Source: Diorhabda sublineata
Taxonomy: Eukaryota; Arthropoda; Insecta; Coleoptera; Chrysomelidae
Direction of reading: 5' to 3'
NCBI RefSeq assembly: GCF_026230105.1
Contig: NC_079478.1
Coordinates: 33,123,653 to 33,187,652 of the forward strand
Length of the DNA: 64,000 bases
The position numbers were made by a program, and so were the translations under genes. Shown here piece by piece: positions 10,495-22,809 of this stretch. The notes below the pieces were generated by a model. It was not told where the DNA came from. It did not search any database and was given only the letters and a program-made list of their open reading frames with translations. Numbering within the stretch: the first letter of the stretch is position 1; every line of letters starts with the position of its first letter.

Positions 10495-11820
10495 CGAATA
10501 GGGATGGGGTGGGCTGTTAAAAAACTAGTCAAATAATCATTATCACAACTTCCCTTTGCATCAGACATTCGTGAAGTATAGATACAGTGTGAGAAACTTT
10601 CAAAGTGATCGGAGGTTAGGGGGTTAAACTGCGTAATTACTAAGAATTATTTTATCTTATTTTTTGAATGACTGTTTACGAAACTTTCAGGAATCTAATA
10701 TGTTATTTCTAAACAAAATATGGTTGTGTTTAAGTTAAAAAATGAAAAACGCAAATAAAAAAATTTTAAATGATTAATTATCCCTCAGCTTCGTATTTTT
10801 TATCAATTAGTTTCAAAGTAGTTCGAATATTTTGTAAACAAGTACTATAAGTAATAGTCAATTGAAACCAAAAATTAATAGTTCAATTGAAAATTTCACG
10901 CACCAAAATGTTTAGATTAAATTTTTTGATGTACCAAAATTTTGAACATAGCTACGTAAACAATGATGTGTCCAAGCAATTAAGATAAGTAGTTTTATTA
11001 AACATTTAGTCCTGTATGCCTGATTTTGTCCAAACTTTGCTCCGGGCCACCAAAAGTCTCTCGGTAACACTAGAGATTTTTGACTCAATTTCACGCCACC
11101 AGCTGATAAACCCATGGTGGTCATTAAGAAATTAGAGGTCGAATTCAATGGCGAAAGGATGAAAAACAGACTATTATATGTGACATGTTTTGATTTTCAT
11201 TTAAATACGTTTGTATAACGGCCTGTTTTTAAATATGTATTTTGAAATTTGTATCTTACACTTTTCGGGGTAATTATTGATGTAATATTTTTTAGTAGTT
11301 GTTCACAATTAAGTGAAACAGTTGCGGGACAAGTTTACCTATGTAACATTTGACAATGACCCTTATAATAATATAACCTTGTACATCATAAATGAATGTA
11401 TTATTGATTTATGAGCGGAGAATCACATTATATTGACTTGTTTTCTCATTTTTTTTACGCATCAACCACGCAGGGTTATTAGCGAGTTGTTAAGGTTTGA
11501 TACATTCGATCGTTAAATCTAGATTTTACTACTTAGTTTGCAGTCTTTCAGGTAATTCATGAGTTTCTTTGGGTCTTCTTGAAATAGCTCCTCCAGCGAT
11601 TGTGGTAATTGATTAATTTTTCGTTCATTGTCATATTTTAAACAGTCAATTTCACTGTTAATTCACTATTGCACATCCCGCACGTTGGTTTATGATTTCC
11701 CGCTAATAGGTAGTCATGTAGTCATTTTTAACAGTTTAGTGAGGTTCTGGTTGGTTCTGCTTTTCCTTGACATTTTCTTCTTAAAAAATGTTTTGAAATC
11801 GGTATGTACTAGTTACTGAT
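10495..11820. other. no recognisable feature
   Basis: AT-rich. A minus-strand open frame at 10912-11148 has no motif I recognise. The rightmost part may belong to the 3' region of the LINE that follows. Confidence 0.4.
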
Positions 11821-11824
11821 TGCT

Positions 11825-13160
11825 CGTTGTTGTTTGAATTTTTGCTATTCCATCTACTCTTTCATTTCCCTCTATTCCAGTGGGGGATGGAACCCAAATG
11901 AAAACGTTGTTTCTGCAAGTGAGTATTTCCTTCTTAATATGAATGGCAATGGGATGGTTGGGATATTGTTGGCAGATTGCCGTTAGTGATCTTTGGGAAT
12001 CCGATATTCTTGAATCTGAAGTTCCCTCTTCTTCTAGAATGGCAAACAGTTCATCAGAGTGGATAGATGTAATAGGAGGGAGTACAAAGGATTTCGACAG
12101 GTTTTCTGAGTAGAAGGAAGCTCCAGTTTCATCTTAATTTTTTGAAGCATCTGTGTATACTTTATAAAAGTTGTCGTTTTACTTAAAGCTCTTAGGAATT
12201 CTTGTTTTACAACGTTTGTTGGTGTATTGAGGTGGGCAAGCTCTAGGTCTATAGTAGAGAGGGGTATTGTCCATTGGGGGATAGCATCTATTGATGATAT
12301 ATCATAGATATTTGGAAATTGCAGATTCATACTGGATAGACTCTATGATTAGTTGTGTTGGTTGAAAATTTCTTTTTAAAGCGTTCCGATACGACGTTAC
12401 GGATTTCTTTGTACGATGGGCACCAAACAGATGCGTAATGCTGTGTTCTAAATAACTTCCAGTGACTGTAGAATAATTTTTCTAGCAGAGTTGTAGACGA
12501 TCGTTCCTTAGTCAAATTTAGATATTATCAATTATTTGTATTTGAGTAGTCTGCACCCCAGTTTTTGAAAGCTAGTGTCCTGAACAGGTTGGCATTTTTT
12601 CTTCAATATCAGAATGCTAATTTTTGATCAACTATAATTTCCATAGATATAAAGTTTTGGGCTGGAGTTGAGTTCTTATTGAGAAAGTCATTTTCGTGTA
12701 ATCTGCATTTTGCTGGTGATTAATAATCGAATTTATCGCTATGAGAAATAAGATTGTATTGAAATTCGACCCTTGTGGTATACCATTTTCTTGAGTCTTC
12801 AACTGGGAGTATACTCCATCCACTCGCACTTGATACTGGCGATGTTCTAGAAAGTTCGAGATATATTTCAATATGTTGCCTCGTATTTTATAGCAAAAGC
12901 CTCATGGAAGTCCGATTCTAGATCTATAAGATTATCTAACGTAGATAAAGTGTTTAAGGAAGCCAGAGTATTATTAATTTTTCTGATTCCATACAAGTTT
13001 GTTGTTGATTATCTTCGCAAGAACTTTACCCATGTAAATGATATTGGTCTATATGTTTCTGGGTCTGATTTTACTGGGAGAGAATTATGATAGAGGTTGT
13101 CCATGGGAGCTTTTCTTTTATCATTATTAAATTGTATATTTGTACTAAATATTCTTTTGT
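11825..13160 (-). pseudogene. Jockey/I-type LINE, RT and RNase H relic
   Basis: Read right to left on the minus strand. The RT palm begins near 13110 with a degraded SYRPISFT-like block and RIINNKLVW. It continues with LKYISNFLEHRQYQVR, VDGVYSQLKTQENGIPQG and ILFLIAINSIINH. The position of the YADD motif is mutated to YTKM. A thumb segment follows (ILQSLEVI, ALRICLGAHRT), then IPQWTIPLSTIDLE, VKQEFLRALSK and the RNase H with SDELFAILE and, at its end, FIWVPSPTGIEGNERVDG. Stops and frameshifts occur throughout. No promoter, ORF1 or poly(A) tail was identified. Confidence 0.88.
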
Positions 13161-13290
13161 TTGGTTATTAAACATCTATAATATTTCTTAAATTGTCAAT
13201 TCTTGTATTTGGCGATTGTTGATATTTATTATCTTCTTTGATAATGTTATTTAATTACATTTTGGCTTCATAAACTACTAGGAAGAAACA
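13142..13290. other. boundary between two LINE relics
   Basis: AT-rich junction. No clear element end can be called. Confidence 0.4.
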
Positions 13291-14620
13291 TGTAAGTACG
13301 ATGGTTAACCTCTTCCCTCCACCTGTTCAGAAAGCTCTTTTCATATCTTCTGTTTGTTAAACTTTTGATGTAAGGAATTTGTGACAGCACCTTTCGGAAT
13401 TCTGTCTACTTTCTCATTTCCTCGTACACCAGAATGTCCAGAGATACACGTAAACTTGACTATTGAAGCTTCTGTAACTGTTATGTATGTCACAGCAATA
13501 ACATATGTATTTGCTGATTTTATTTTGGTTGATAATATGGCCCAAATTGCATATATCTCTGCTTGAAATATTGTAGATAACGGGACGAGCTTTAGAGTCT
13601 TCTTTGTTGTCGCTAAAATAATAAAGTCCTACTTTCAGTTCGGTCTTTTACTCTATATATGAGGGTTGTCAATTGGGTATGGCTTTGTTGTTTGTCAAAA
13701 TACTTCCATTAGCATTTTCTCCATTCCGATTGAGGTACCGCTTCTTTAGTTGTAGAAAAATATTGACCTAGCATCTGCGGAAATAAGAAGAAACCATTGG
13801 GTACCAAACAAGAACGGATGATCCATCAATTCGATGTTTTTGCTGTTCAAAAACGTTTTTGTTTGAACAAGTGCTGAAACTCATCATGTAGCGAAGTGCG
13901 ACCTCAAGTGAATTCGGAAACACGGTGGCTCCAGATGGTGCCGAAGTCGAAGCGAGTTTACTGGCACACTGCTGTTAGTTTAATCTACGCCGAATGTCAT
14001 AGAAAATCATCCCATGAATATGTTCGCGATCTAATTCGATTTTTTTATCAAGATGATTGTTTATGTATCTGTAAACAAATCAAATAGCACACGTTCTTAT
14101 GGCAATATCAGATTTGTCATATTCATATTGACCTATCTCAAAACTTAAGTAGCAACCTTGACTTTAAATTTGGTTGTTAAGTTGTAGAAGTTGGGACGAT
14201 GATCACATCGTAATGTTGAAACCTCTTCGAAGTTCTTATGATTATGCACATTCTCCTCTACTCTCCAAAGTGCTAATGATTGCTACCTCGAAGGTTTTAA
14301 CGTTAGATTTTCTTCATAAAGATTCGTAATATCAACAAGCTAGTCGATAGAACTTATCAAGGACTTTGGACAAGTACCACATGGATGATGCGTCGATTTT
14401 TTACGGAACCATTCTTCTGTAAGCTCAAAAAATGTCAGACCTGCTGATCAATATGACTACTCCAGTTGAACTTCTTATCTACTGTGATATTATAGCACAC
14501 TTCTAAAGAGAAACTGAATTCTGCTTCAAAGATTGAAGTAAAGCTAATAGAGAAATCCTTCTTTTTACTTTCAGTTTTAATGACATGCAATAAGTGGTTA
14601 TCAATTAATTTCTGTACCAA
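13290..14620 (-). pseudogene. second LINE relic (RT C-part and RNase H) split by a mariner
   Basis: On the minus strand the RT-proximal part at 14620-14163 includes TVDKKFNWSSHIDQQV, the conserved block downstream of the RT catalytic site. After the mariner insertion (13660-14162), the strand resumes with an RNase H at 13640-13290: KVGLYYFSDNKEDSKA, FQAEIYAIWAIL, then CISGHSGVRGNEKVDRIP. The order RT, insertion, RNase H in one orientation indicates that one LINE was interrupted. It differs from the LINE at 11825-13160, which has its own RNase H. The RT catalytic core is not present. Confidence 0.75.
13660..14162 (-). mobile_element. mariner relic inserted in a LINE
   Basis: This is the family of 7076 and 58436. 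The left end TGAGGGTTGTC follows TA and the right end closes in GTAGCAACCTTGA. The minus strand carries C-terminal transposase pieces (block ending WLRNGE-like near 13720, HPMVSSYFRR) joined to the N-terminal linker block around 13900-14060, so most of the catalytic centre is deleted. The right TA is not visible, probably through mutation. Confidence 0.7.
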
Positions 14621-14629
14621 ACTTGTTAA

Positions 14630-15800
14630 CGATTACATTTTTGAACAAAAGAGACTTTTTAAACTATAAATCAAAAGTTGGTAGTTCTATTCAGAAATCG
14701 TAGGTTGAACATGTTTATCAAAATGGTTTGAACATGTACAGTAACCCAAATAATAAATTGAATTCGTTGGATTTTTGTATTCTGTATGTAATTATTATAT
14801 AACGTTAGATTCTTTTAAAAAAATGTTATCTGGTTTTGTATTATTTGAAGTGTCCCTGTATAATTTATTGTCGCTGCTGTGCAACTTCATCAGGTGACCT
14901 TTGCACGCTTTAAAAATAATTAATTTGACATTGAAGAATTGATACAACAAAAGTAGCTGCTATTACTCGCTAATTACGATTCTACCTAATGGTCCAACAG
15001 ACTTCTTTCAGGTGCAACGTTCAAACCATCTCATAAAAACAATACAATAATTCTAATCAAAAATAGACAATGTACTTACATTGTCACTGGCTATGGAAAG
15101 TAATGTACGTAAATGAGAAATATTGTCTTAATTTACGTTGAGATGCCTTAAGTAATCTCTAATATCGTCCTTGTAATAATTTGAATGTAAAAATTTCAGT
15201 GGAAAATCATTTAGTTAGATAAAAGATAATCCATTAACCATGCGTTGTTTAAATAAATGAGTTGATATGTGACGTGGAGCTTTAATATACAGCTTGTAAT
15301 TTTTATCGGTAGTCATTAATCGAATATATCAATTACCAATGCTATTCTTCGTAATGGTTCACACATTATTAGGATTTATGTCGTTTGCATCCAGTGTCGG
15401 CCTGCTACTCTCTTAATATCATCAAACTACTTTTCGGAAATTATGATCGAATTAACCCGATTACGATCTTAATGTTCAGAAACTAACCCGGATCACGTTC
15501 ATTGTTGTTCGGGTGCTGATCGAGTTAATCGGCTCGTAGACGGGTTGTTTCATTTGTCTATGATTTTTTTTTAACTTTAAAACTTACTTATTCCCCTTAA
15601 ATAGCTGTCTACTATTACTTTTCACGAGCAGCGTCATTGATAGAATACTGAGACTTGCGGTTTTCAAACTTTTCGGCACATCAGCATAAGTAGTAGATAA
15701 AACGTTGATAACTATTCAATAACCATTATTAAACATTTAGAATGTATTGTACAAGTGAATAAATATCATGGAAATCTTATTTCTGCGTTATGATCCTCAA
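14630..15800. other. no recognisable feature
   Basis: About 1.2 kb without coding similarity or repeat ends that I can defend. Confidence 0.5.
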
Positions 15801-16080
15801 GTCAGCGTTTCTGGGGTCTTCCTAATTTTCTTTTGGTCTCTCTTGGTCGTCATGTTGTGGTAATTATAGTCCATTTTTTTGTCTTGGTTTCCAACATGAC
15901 TTACCCAATGCTATTTCAACTTAGATATACGTTTTATGGGATCTGTGACCTCCGTACGTCTTCTGATTGGCAGGTTACGGATCGTATCGCTGAGCGTCAA
16001 ACTTTCCGTACAAGGTTATTCAAGATCTGTCCTTTAGAATGTGACGAAATAAGAAGATTACCAAATGCTGCCAATGTGAA
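15800..16080 (-). pseudogene. RTE-type LINE reverse transcriptase C-terminal relic
   Basis: The minus strand reads LKWHWVSHVGNQDKK, then TTKRDQKKIRKTPETLT. This matches the conserved tail of RTE-like reverse transcriptases, usually LKW.WAGHVAR.DD.RW followed by a GRP-R-RW block. Frames shift within it. The plus-strand open frame at 15833-16096 is a shadow of this relic. Confidence 0.6.
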
Positions 16081-16135
16081 ATTTTGTATAAAATAGGTAC
16101 GTCAAGTTTATAGGTTTTAGTTCCCTTTTTAGTCT

Positions 16136-16172
16136 CTGAAGATGATAACTAGATTATCGAAACGCGTAACAG
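16136..16172 (+). repeat. TATCGAAACGCG motif, second copy
   Basis: CTCTGAAGATGATAACTAG then ATTATCGAAACGCG repeats the motif at 8795-8832 in the opposite orientation. A short A-run follows near 16210-16220. It may mark the 3' end of a retroelement whose body is not recognisable here. Confidence 0.5.
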
Positions 16173-16474
16173 ACAGTGTAATTGTGAGAAATTATCACTA
16201 TTATATACACGAAAAAAAAAAACTGTTTCTAAGAAGACCACGTATAGAAAAATTGGTCATTTAGAAGCGCAGTTGTGAGAACTATACGATAACAAAGTTC
16301 CACTCTCCCCTACCTGAATAAATAGAAGCAAATTTTTTTAAAAAATATCATGATTCTTTCTGCTAATTCTTTAAATTAGGTTGTTTTCCTCTACGGAAAA
16401 GTCTGGACACGAGCTATAACGCTTATGTGTTAGAGAGAGAACTCTGTGTCCTTTTCTATTTTCTCCTTTCAAGT

Positions 16475-16705
16475 AATTAATGGCGCCCGCGCTTGCGCGC
16501 GGCATCGATATCTTTTGTCTTGTGGTCTCGCGAATGTAAACAAATCAGACTTATCTCTTTTTGTAATTCCATTATTTGAGTCTATTATTTAATTCATTCA
16601 TAAAACTTCTATAATTTGAATATATAACCCAATAGTCAATAACATTATCCGGTTATACAGATCACTGTTATGTGCGCTTCTCTTATTGGAGCCGCCATTA
16701 ATTTC
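16475..16705. repeat. possible small MITE with a GC-rich hairpin
   Basis: AATTAATGGCG at 16476-16486 and CGCCATTAATTT near 16692-16703 form short inverted ends about 230 bp apart. Just inside the left end lies a hairpin CCGCGC-TTGC-GCGCGG (16487-16502), unusual in such AT-rich DNA. No target duplication was identified. Confidence 0.35.
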
Positions 16706-16709
16706 TTAG

Positions 16710-18880
16710 CTCGACTTTCTAATACAGGAATTTTAGATTTGTTGATTCAATTCTGCCCTCTAGCGATACGCATATAAACTGTAAAATAATATTCATATTT
16801 TTATATAAATAGCATTTGTTATAATGAAATAGGTATAAACAGTTCCATTTACATTGGGGCACCCGGTATATTACGTTTTGATAACAACTAATAAGTCTGC
16901 AATTAATTTAGATAATAGTTATAAAACGGGACGATAGAATAAAAAGGTTATAATGTAACCTGAAATAAATAAATATCACTATCAAGACCAAAGGAAGGTA
17001 GAAAGAGAAAGAAACTATTTTTGACAGCAAATTATTATTTAATTAATTAATTAATTAAGTTAATTAATACTTAATTCAGACTAAAATTCTTTTTAGGAGT
17101 ATAAGAATATTTAAAATTTTCGAATTATTTATCTATTAATAATTTCTATTTTATTATAAAATTCGTAAAGATGTGTTCCATGTCATAATTATGACAACTT
17201 CTGTTTATTTCTGACATTCTTGTTCCGCCCTAAGATAACTCCATTGAGCACGCCTCTGCTATCAACTCTCTGTCATGTGTTAATATTTTCTTTTAATAAA
17301 TTTAACTGTGACGTTTCATCGCAGCAAGCTAGACGTTACTTCAAGCCTGATGACCTCTAAAACAAAGAATGTCATATTGATTGCATAACAGTGTAAAAAC
17401 ATGAGCTGCCAAACGTGAAGGACATTCTTCTGTGACACAGTTTCCAATGAAAGAGAAAATACGATAGATAAAAAAACGAAAATGTCTTTGCCTGGAGGTA
17501 AATATATTTTTTTTAAATTTTATATATAAACTTAATCATTTCTTTTATAAAATATATTTAAGTAGAAATGACATTAGTGTCAAGTATAGACAGACGCGTC
17601 TCTTTGCAAGACTATTTATGATAAATATTTGTGAAAATTGCGCATTTTCTTGATCTTTATGCTTCAAGTACTAATCTAAAAATAAACTATATTATATTCA
17701 TGTATATATTACGTTCGTAACTTAAAACAACAAATAGACGTACTGAATTCGTCGTAGTACTTTCTTTATATATATATAGATCACATTCTCTGAAGAAGAC
17801 GTTCGTAAAAGACTGGACACATGTTCCTCTCACTATTAGGAGAACATATGTGTTTAGTTGGTTTAGAACGTGACGAAGCATACTCTACTATTTAAATATA
17901 ATACATTGTTGCCAGATTTATATATATAGAATACCATGATAATGTTCAATTAAGTTTTTTTCCTGATTTTATTATTACTATGGAAGTTAGAGGTAGTTGA
18001 TGTTTTACTTCATATGGAATGCGTATTATAGTGTTTTATTACGAAGCTACTTATTACATTAAAGTAAAAATTTGAAAGGAAACATTTTTCATACATATTG
18101 ACAGTAAACAAGTTATTAATTCGACTTAATAATACGCGAGGCCTGATATAGTAAAATACAAGATCCCCGAATTAAAAATTGTCGAAAATTAACATGAAAT
18201 CACGCAATTCCTGTATTCGAAAAATGACAAATGAGCTTTGGAAGAAGTTAAACCAAATTCTCTTTAACTCAACAGATCAAAAGTAAAACTTGATTTAAAA
18301 AAAACACAAATATAGAGAGACGAGAAGGGTCCATAAACAAATATTTTGGATTCGCAAGAATATATATTTTGTTATAGCTCCTTGTAAAAACCGCACTCTG
18401 CCTAGCTGATAATAACCGTTTGTTATGACTGAAATAGAAAACTTGTAGGCTATCAGTCACGTGATTGATATCCTATTAGTTATGTTAAATCTGCTTCTCA
18501 GTCTGAATGAACTTAGCCTTCCATTGTCGTGAGTTCTATACAGGTTCAATGGCAATAGTTGTTTCAATTGATGGGCAATATCTTAGGGTACATTATCATT
18601 CGGTTACTGTACTTCGTACTAAACCGATGTTTGGTTTCCTTGACTGATTCATGGGATATATCATGCTGAATCACATGTACTAGAAATTATTCTCTCCCAC
18701 CTCTCCATATCGTATTGAAAAGCGTGGTCATGGTGTAGAAGACGTCACTCAGAAATCGTATGACCAAACCTAGTATATGCCTCAGGACGCATTAACAAAA
18801 AAGTTTAGTTTTGAGAAAAAATTACCCTCAATACAAGTTGTAAAAGCAAATCGGATCAAAACACCATACGAGAAATGATC
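16710..18880. other. no recognisable gene
   Basis: More than 2 kb of AT-rich DNA. It contains an (AATT)n tract at 17038-17069 and short TA runs near 17770. No coding similarity was seen. Confidence 0.45.
17038..17069. repeat. (AATT)n microsatellite
   Basis: Uninterrupted AATT units followed by an imperfect continuation. Confidence 0.85.
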
Positions 18881-18888
18881 AGAAAAGC

Positions 18889-19125
18889 CATAAAATGGTA
18901 CATAGATGGCTCTAAAACAGCAGCACCAAGCATTTTTCCAGCAGAAATATGTGCAGTAGAAAATTCCTAAAAAGGAATTATCGCAAACAGCAGCAAACTA
19001 GTTTGGGAATAACTGTGCGAGCTAAAGTTACCCTGCAATTGATTTCGGGACACATTGTAGTGGAGGAAAACAAAATAGCTGATAGGCTTTTCCGAGAGAG
19101 AGAAATCTTGATTTCTTTCATTATC
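18889..19125 (+). pseudogene. LINE RNase H domain relic
   Basis: The plus strand reads KWYIDGSKTAAPSIF then PAEICAV, the first Asp and the Glu of a LINE-encoded RNase H. After a frameshift it reads KRNYRKQQQ, then LQLISGHIVVEENKIADR, the GH...G-N-.AD block. The segment between the Glu and the GH block is shortened. Downstream to about 19310 some LINE C-terminal sequence may persist but is not identifiable. Confidence 0.75.
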
Positions 19126-19129
19126 GTTT

Positions 19130-19835
19130 ATTTTGCACATGAATATACGTTATTAGAAAATCAGAAGCGCTAAAATGAGATATAGAGATATAAGACCATG
19201 GGATGGACAAGTATGGGTGGGCAAAAAGAAGTACAATTGAAGGTGCTTGTGAGAGGTTTCTAGCTTGAGAAAGGAAATCTACAAGAGACTACCTGGAGGA
19301 CCACAAATAAGCTGATAATTAACCCGCCAAGTTTTTAATAAAACAAAAAGTTGGGTTTAGTTAAGTTGCACATCATAAAATAGACATGACTGTATATGAT
19401 AAAAGTTTTTTATGCAATATTATCAATATACGTACATAATAATTACTCCAATTTCTTGATAATCAAGTTTTTCAACATATGAAGTTCATCACTACAGATT
19501 ACAGATTTAGACTGACATCAAAATGCTACTCATTCTATCGGGTATCAACCGCAAAAATTTTCAAATTCCTGATTCAAATTTTGATAAATGATATTCTTCT
19601 ACGTTAAAAAAACGTTTAGTTTGCGGCAATAAACTAAATGTAGCGGGTGTGTTGTTAAATGGAAACTTCCAAATCGTGAAAATACGTGATCAGGAAACAT
19701 TTCTCTAACGATTTTTAAACTTTCATTACTTTTGTGGACTGTGGTTACTTATTTTTAACGTGTATATTCCCTAAGCTTTAAGAATGTGTACATAGAACAC
19801 CATAACTTGCAATTTTTATGGCTTGTTAGTTGCTT
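19130..19835. other. no recognisable feature
   Basis: AT-rich spacer. A possible extension of the LINE relic is too degraded to claim. Confidence 0.4.
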
Positions 19836-19837
19836 AA

Positions 19838-20300
19838 AGGCCGCTAGACGTGATGTAATACAACATGCAATGCAATGCAAGGAGTAATATTTCTTGATAA
19901 AAAAGCATGAAGCTCAGCTGTTCCATGCAAGATCTGGCACTTGCAACATCATCGGTTCGGTGCCATTTTTATTGCATGCAAGTTGCAATTCTAGGGAGAA
20001 ATCTAGTTACTTTAGGCTTAACAACCAACCTTTCCATCAGGCTCCAAAAACTAAGGCAGCAGTAGATACAATTATTGACAGTGGTCCACTGACCACTTTT
20101 TCACTTCGTTACTTACTTACTTAGTTTTGTTATCATCATTGTTAAACCGATCAAAAAATAATGATTCAAATTTTAGGCAAGGTATTTGTATAACTCATTA
20201 ATTGAATTTTTATTAGTGGTAGCCACGATGCAACCATAGACACGCGACGTGCGATATTCATCTATGCAATATTTTGACCTTCGAAGAAATTGCATTGCCT
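19838..20300. mobile_element. PIF/Harbinger-type MITE, copy A of a tandem pair
   Basis: The left end reads AGGCCGCTAGACGTGATG directly after TAA. The interior matches 5448-5707 over several blocks (AACATCATCGGTT, TATTGCATGCAAGTTGCA, ATCTATGCAATATTTTGACC). Its right terminal repeat is cut short where copy B starts. TGCA-rich ends and TWA targets agree with the transposase-bearing element at 42152. Confidence 0.7.
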
Positions 20301-20302
20301 TA

Positions 20303-20876
20303 AGGCCGCTTGACGCATTGATGATGCAATACAAACAGGGCCGGATTAAGCTAGGGGCTTGGGGGGGCTATAGCCCCGGGCCCCAGGTCCAAGAGGTCTC
20401 CATCATTTGGAAATCATTCTGTATTTTTTGATGTGTTGATACCACAAATCTAACGTATTGATATTATTTTGTGAATTTTTCCGGGTTTTCGAATTCCTTA
20501 AGGGGGCCCCGTCATTATTTTAGCCCCGGGCCTTATAAATCTTAATCCGGCCCTGAATACAAAGTGCAATGCAATGCAAGACGCAATAGCAATCTGTCCA
20601 TCAGTCTCCAAAAGCGAGGCAGCAGCAGATATTATTGCCACTTATTCAATTATCACTTTTTTCTTGTTCATTTCAATTAACTTCGTTATTTTCATTTTTA
20701 AACCGGTTACAAAAATAAAATTTGACGTTTGGAAATTGTTTAATTTTTGACGGGGATAGCCATGTTGCGGTGTTAAGAGACTTGCATAATGTCAAACGAC
20801 GTGCAATCTATGAAATATTTTTACTTTGAAAACAATGCAATTTCTTGCACGTTGGCCTGTACCATGTCAAGTTACT
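20303..20876. mobile_element. PIF/Harbinger-type MITE, copy B, hosting a hAT element
   Basis: It starts AGGCCGCTTGACGCATTG next to the end of copy A, then is interrupted by the hAT element at 20336-20555. It resumes with GTGCAATGCAATGCAAGA and ends near CCATGTCAAGTTAC. Interior landmarks (CTCCAAAAGCGAGGCAGCAG, AAACCGGTTAC) are shared with copy A or the copy at 5448. Confidence 0.65.
20336..20555. mobile_element. hAT-type MITE with intact 8-bp target duplication
   Basis: The terminal inverted repeats are CAGGGCCGGATTAAG at the left and CTTAATCCGGCCCTG at the right, a perfect 15-bp match. AATACAAA flanks it on both sides (20328-20335 and 20556-20563), the 8-bp duplication expected of hAT transposition. 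The element is 220 bp, GC-rich near both ends (CCCCGGGCC) and non-coding, so it needs a transposase from elsewhere. Confidence 0.95.
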
Positions 20877-20884
20877 TTTAAGAG

Positions 20885-21960
20885 TGTTGTTTTCAATTTT
20901 CAATAAAATGTCATCGCTAAGTGGTCATCTCCTCTAATATTAGGCTACTGAAAGTCTTGCGTTCTTTTGCGAGAACCTGTATTCGAATAAAGATTATGTG
21001 GCTCCATTTATATTTTTTAAAACCTATAAACGTTCGCGTTTATTTCGTGTCTTCTTTATTTGAAAGTTCGATTTATATGATTGATTCAGATTTACTAATA
21101 ATTTACTCAACGTGACAACACTGTTGCGATCGTAGCCAAGTTGATTATATTATTATCAACGACAGCGACGTAAATGTTGGCTGGCAAATGCGCTTATAGC
21201 TTCCTTGAAAATCATCTGACTCCAACTGCAAAATACATTCTGCACGTTTTCAATGGGACAATTTTATTCAGCGGAAATCATACACGATTTTCCGATGCAG
21301 ATTTCACGGAATTTTTATAAATTATTAATCATTTCTGGGTTAGTCCTCTAGTGATTCATTTGTATACATTCATTTATTTTGGATTATTAGTTAATGTGTT
21401 TGTTGAGTTATCGTGTATATGGGATGAATATAAATAAAGGCATTTTTTAGATATTATATCATCATAGAAGAACAAGTGCTCGGTTATCTATGTAGGTCAT
21501 GCTGCTTATCCTAGTACACCGTTTAAAAATCTAATCTGACTTATTTTTGTCACGATATTAACAGAGAAAACAAATTTTATTTCAACGTCTTCACATACTT
21601 CTTGTATGAAACATTTCATAATACTTTTGTTAAAATTACTTATTACAAAATTTTATGGTGAGATTTTGTTTTTTGAATACGCCATACAGGATGCTGTTTT
21701 TATATTCGATATACGGGATGTCCTACTTTTAATTTTTTACGTGATATTATTTCTTGACAGAAATAATCCAATCTTTTATAATGTATAAGTTGTTTCGATT
21801 TATAAATTTATATATACGTTGGAAACTCTATCTCACATTATTATTTAGAGATTTATGGAGTGAATTTACTTGAAATGCTGATAATTTAATCAATTTTTAT
21901 TAATTAAAATAATAAAGCAATCGGAATCCATTGGTTACATATCAAGTTTACTAATAACTG
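20885..21960. other. no recognisable feature
   Basis: AT-rich. TACGGGATGTCC-like and ACAGGATGC-like pieces near 21687-21722 resemble degenerate ends of insect repeats but show no structure. Confidence 0.4.
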
Positions 21961-21965
21961 TACTT

Positions 21966-22775
21966 TTACATAAATGTTTTTGGTAATTTCATACTTTGGC
22001 GATTCCCTCGTTTTTTGGCTCTAGAAAATCGAAAAATCATCCCATCTCGATGAATTTTTTTAAAATCTTCGTCTTTTCGGCGGATTTACGGAAAAAAATA
22101 TGGATATAAAAATAAATTAAAGTTTATATTGGTTTCAGTGCATTAAATTGTTCATGAAAACTTTTTTCCAAATAATCAAATGAAGTTGTTATATTTTTTT
22201 TTCATAATCTATAAAAAAAAACGAACAAATTGAAAAAAAAATATACAAAAGTGTTGATTTATCATGTTTTTACAATTGAAAATAATAACAATTTCTCTTA
22301 AAATTGACCTTTTCTCACATATCATCGTTTGCACCTTTTATTTATCATTTTTCAAAATATTCAAAAAGTGCATTTATTTATCAAAGCTGTAAAATCATAT
22401 AAAATCTTCAAGTGAGATATTTCCTATATTTTTTCACATAAATTCGCCGTAAAAATGAAGATTTTTAAAAAAAATTAATCGAAATCGGACGATTTTTCGA
22501 TTTTCTAGAGCGTTAATGATAACATTTAAAGTCAAAAAACCATATGAAATAGAATGAGATAAAAAATGAATAAACAAACATTTTCCAATTTGTTTTTTCC
22601 AAAATGTTCATCTTTTTGTGTAGATAAATAAAATATATGAAAAGGATGCTTTCCCAAATTTTTTTAATAAATCCACCGTAAAAACGAAGATTTAATAAAT
22701 CGGATGATTTTTCGATTTTCTAGAGGCAAAAAACGAGGTGACCGCGAAAGTATAAAATTACCATGTTTTTTTGTA
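21966..22775. mobile_element. non-coding element with about 110-bp terminal inverted repeats
   Basis: The arm at 21966-22091 contains CTCGTTTTTTGGCTCTAG then AAAATCGAAAAATCATCC and CTTCGTCTTTTCGG. Its inverted complement is at 22668-22775 (GGATGATTTTTCGATTTTC, TAGAGGCAAAAAACGAGG). A third partial copy of the arm lies inside at 22439-22512, in the orientation of the right arm. The interior is AT-rich and non-coding. The class is undetermined because no target duplication is clear. Confidence 0.75.
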
Positions 22776-22809
22776 AATTATTTAAAACTAATGAATATTA
22801 TTAATGCCG

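Noticed and set aside
15833..16096. 87-codon plus-strand open frame.
   Set aside because: The minus strand reads as an RTE-type RT tail, so this is a shadow frame.
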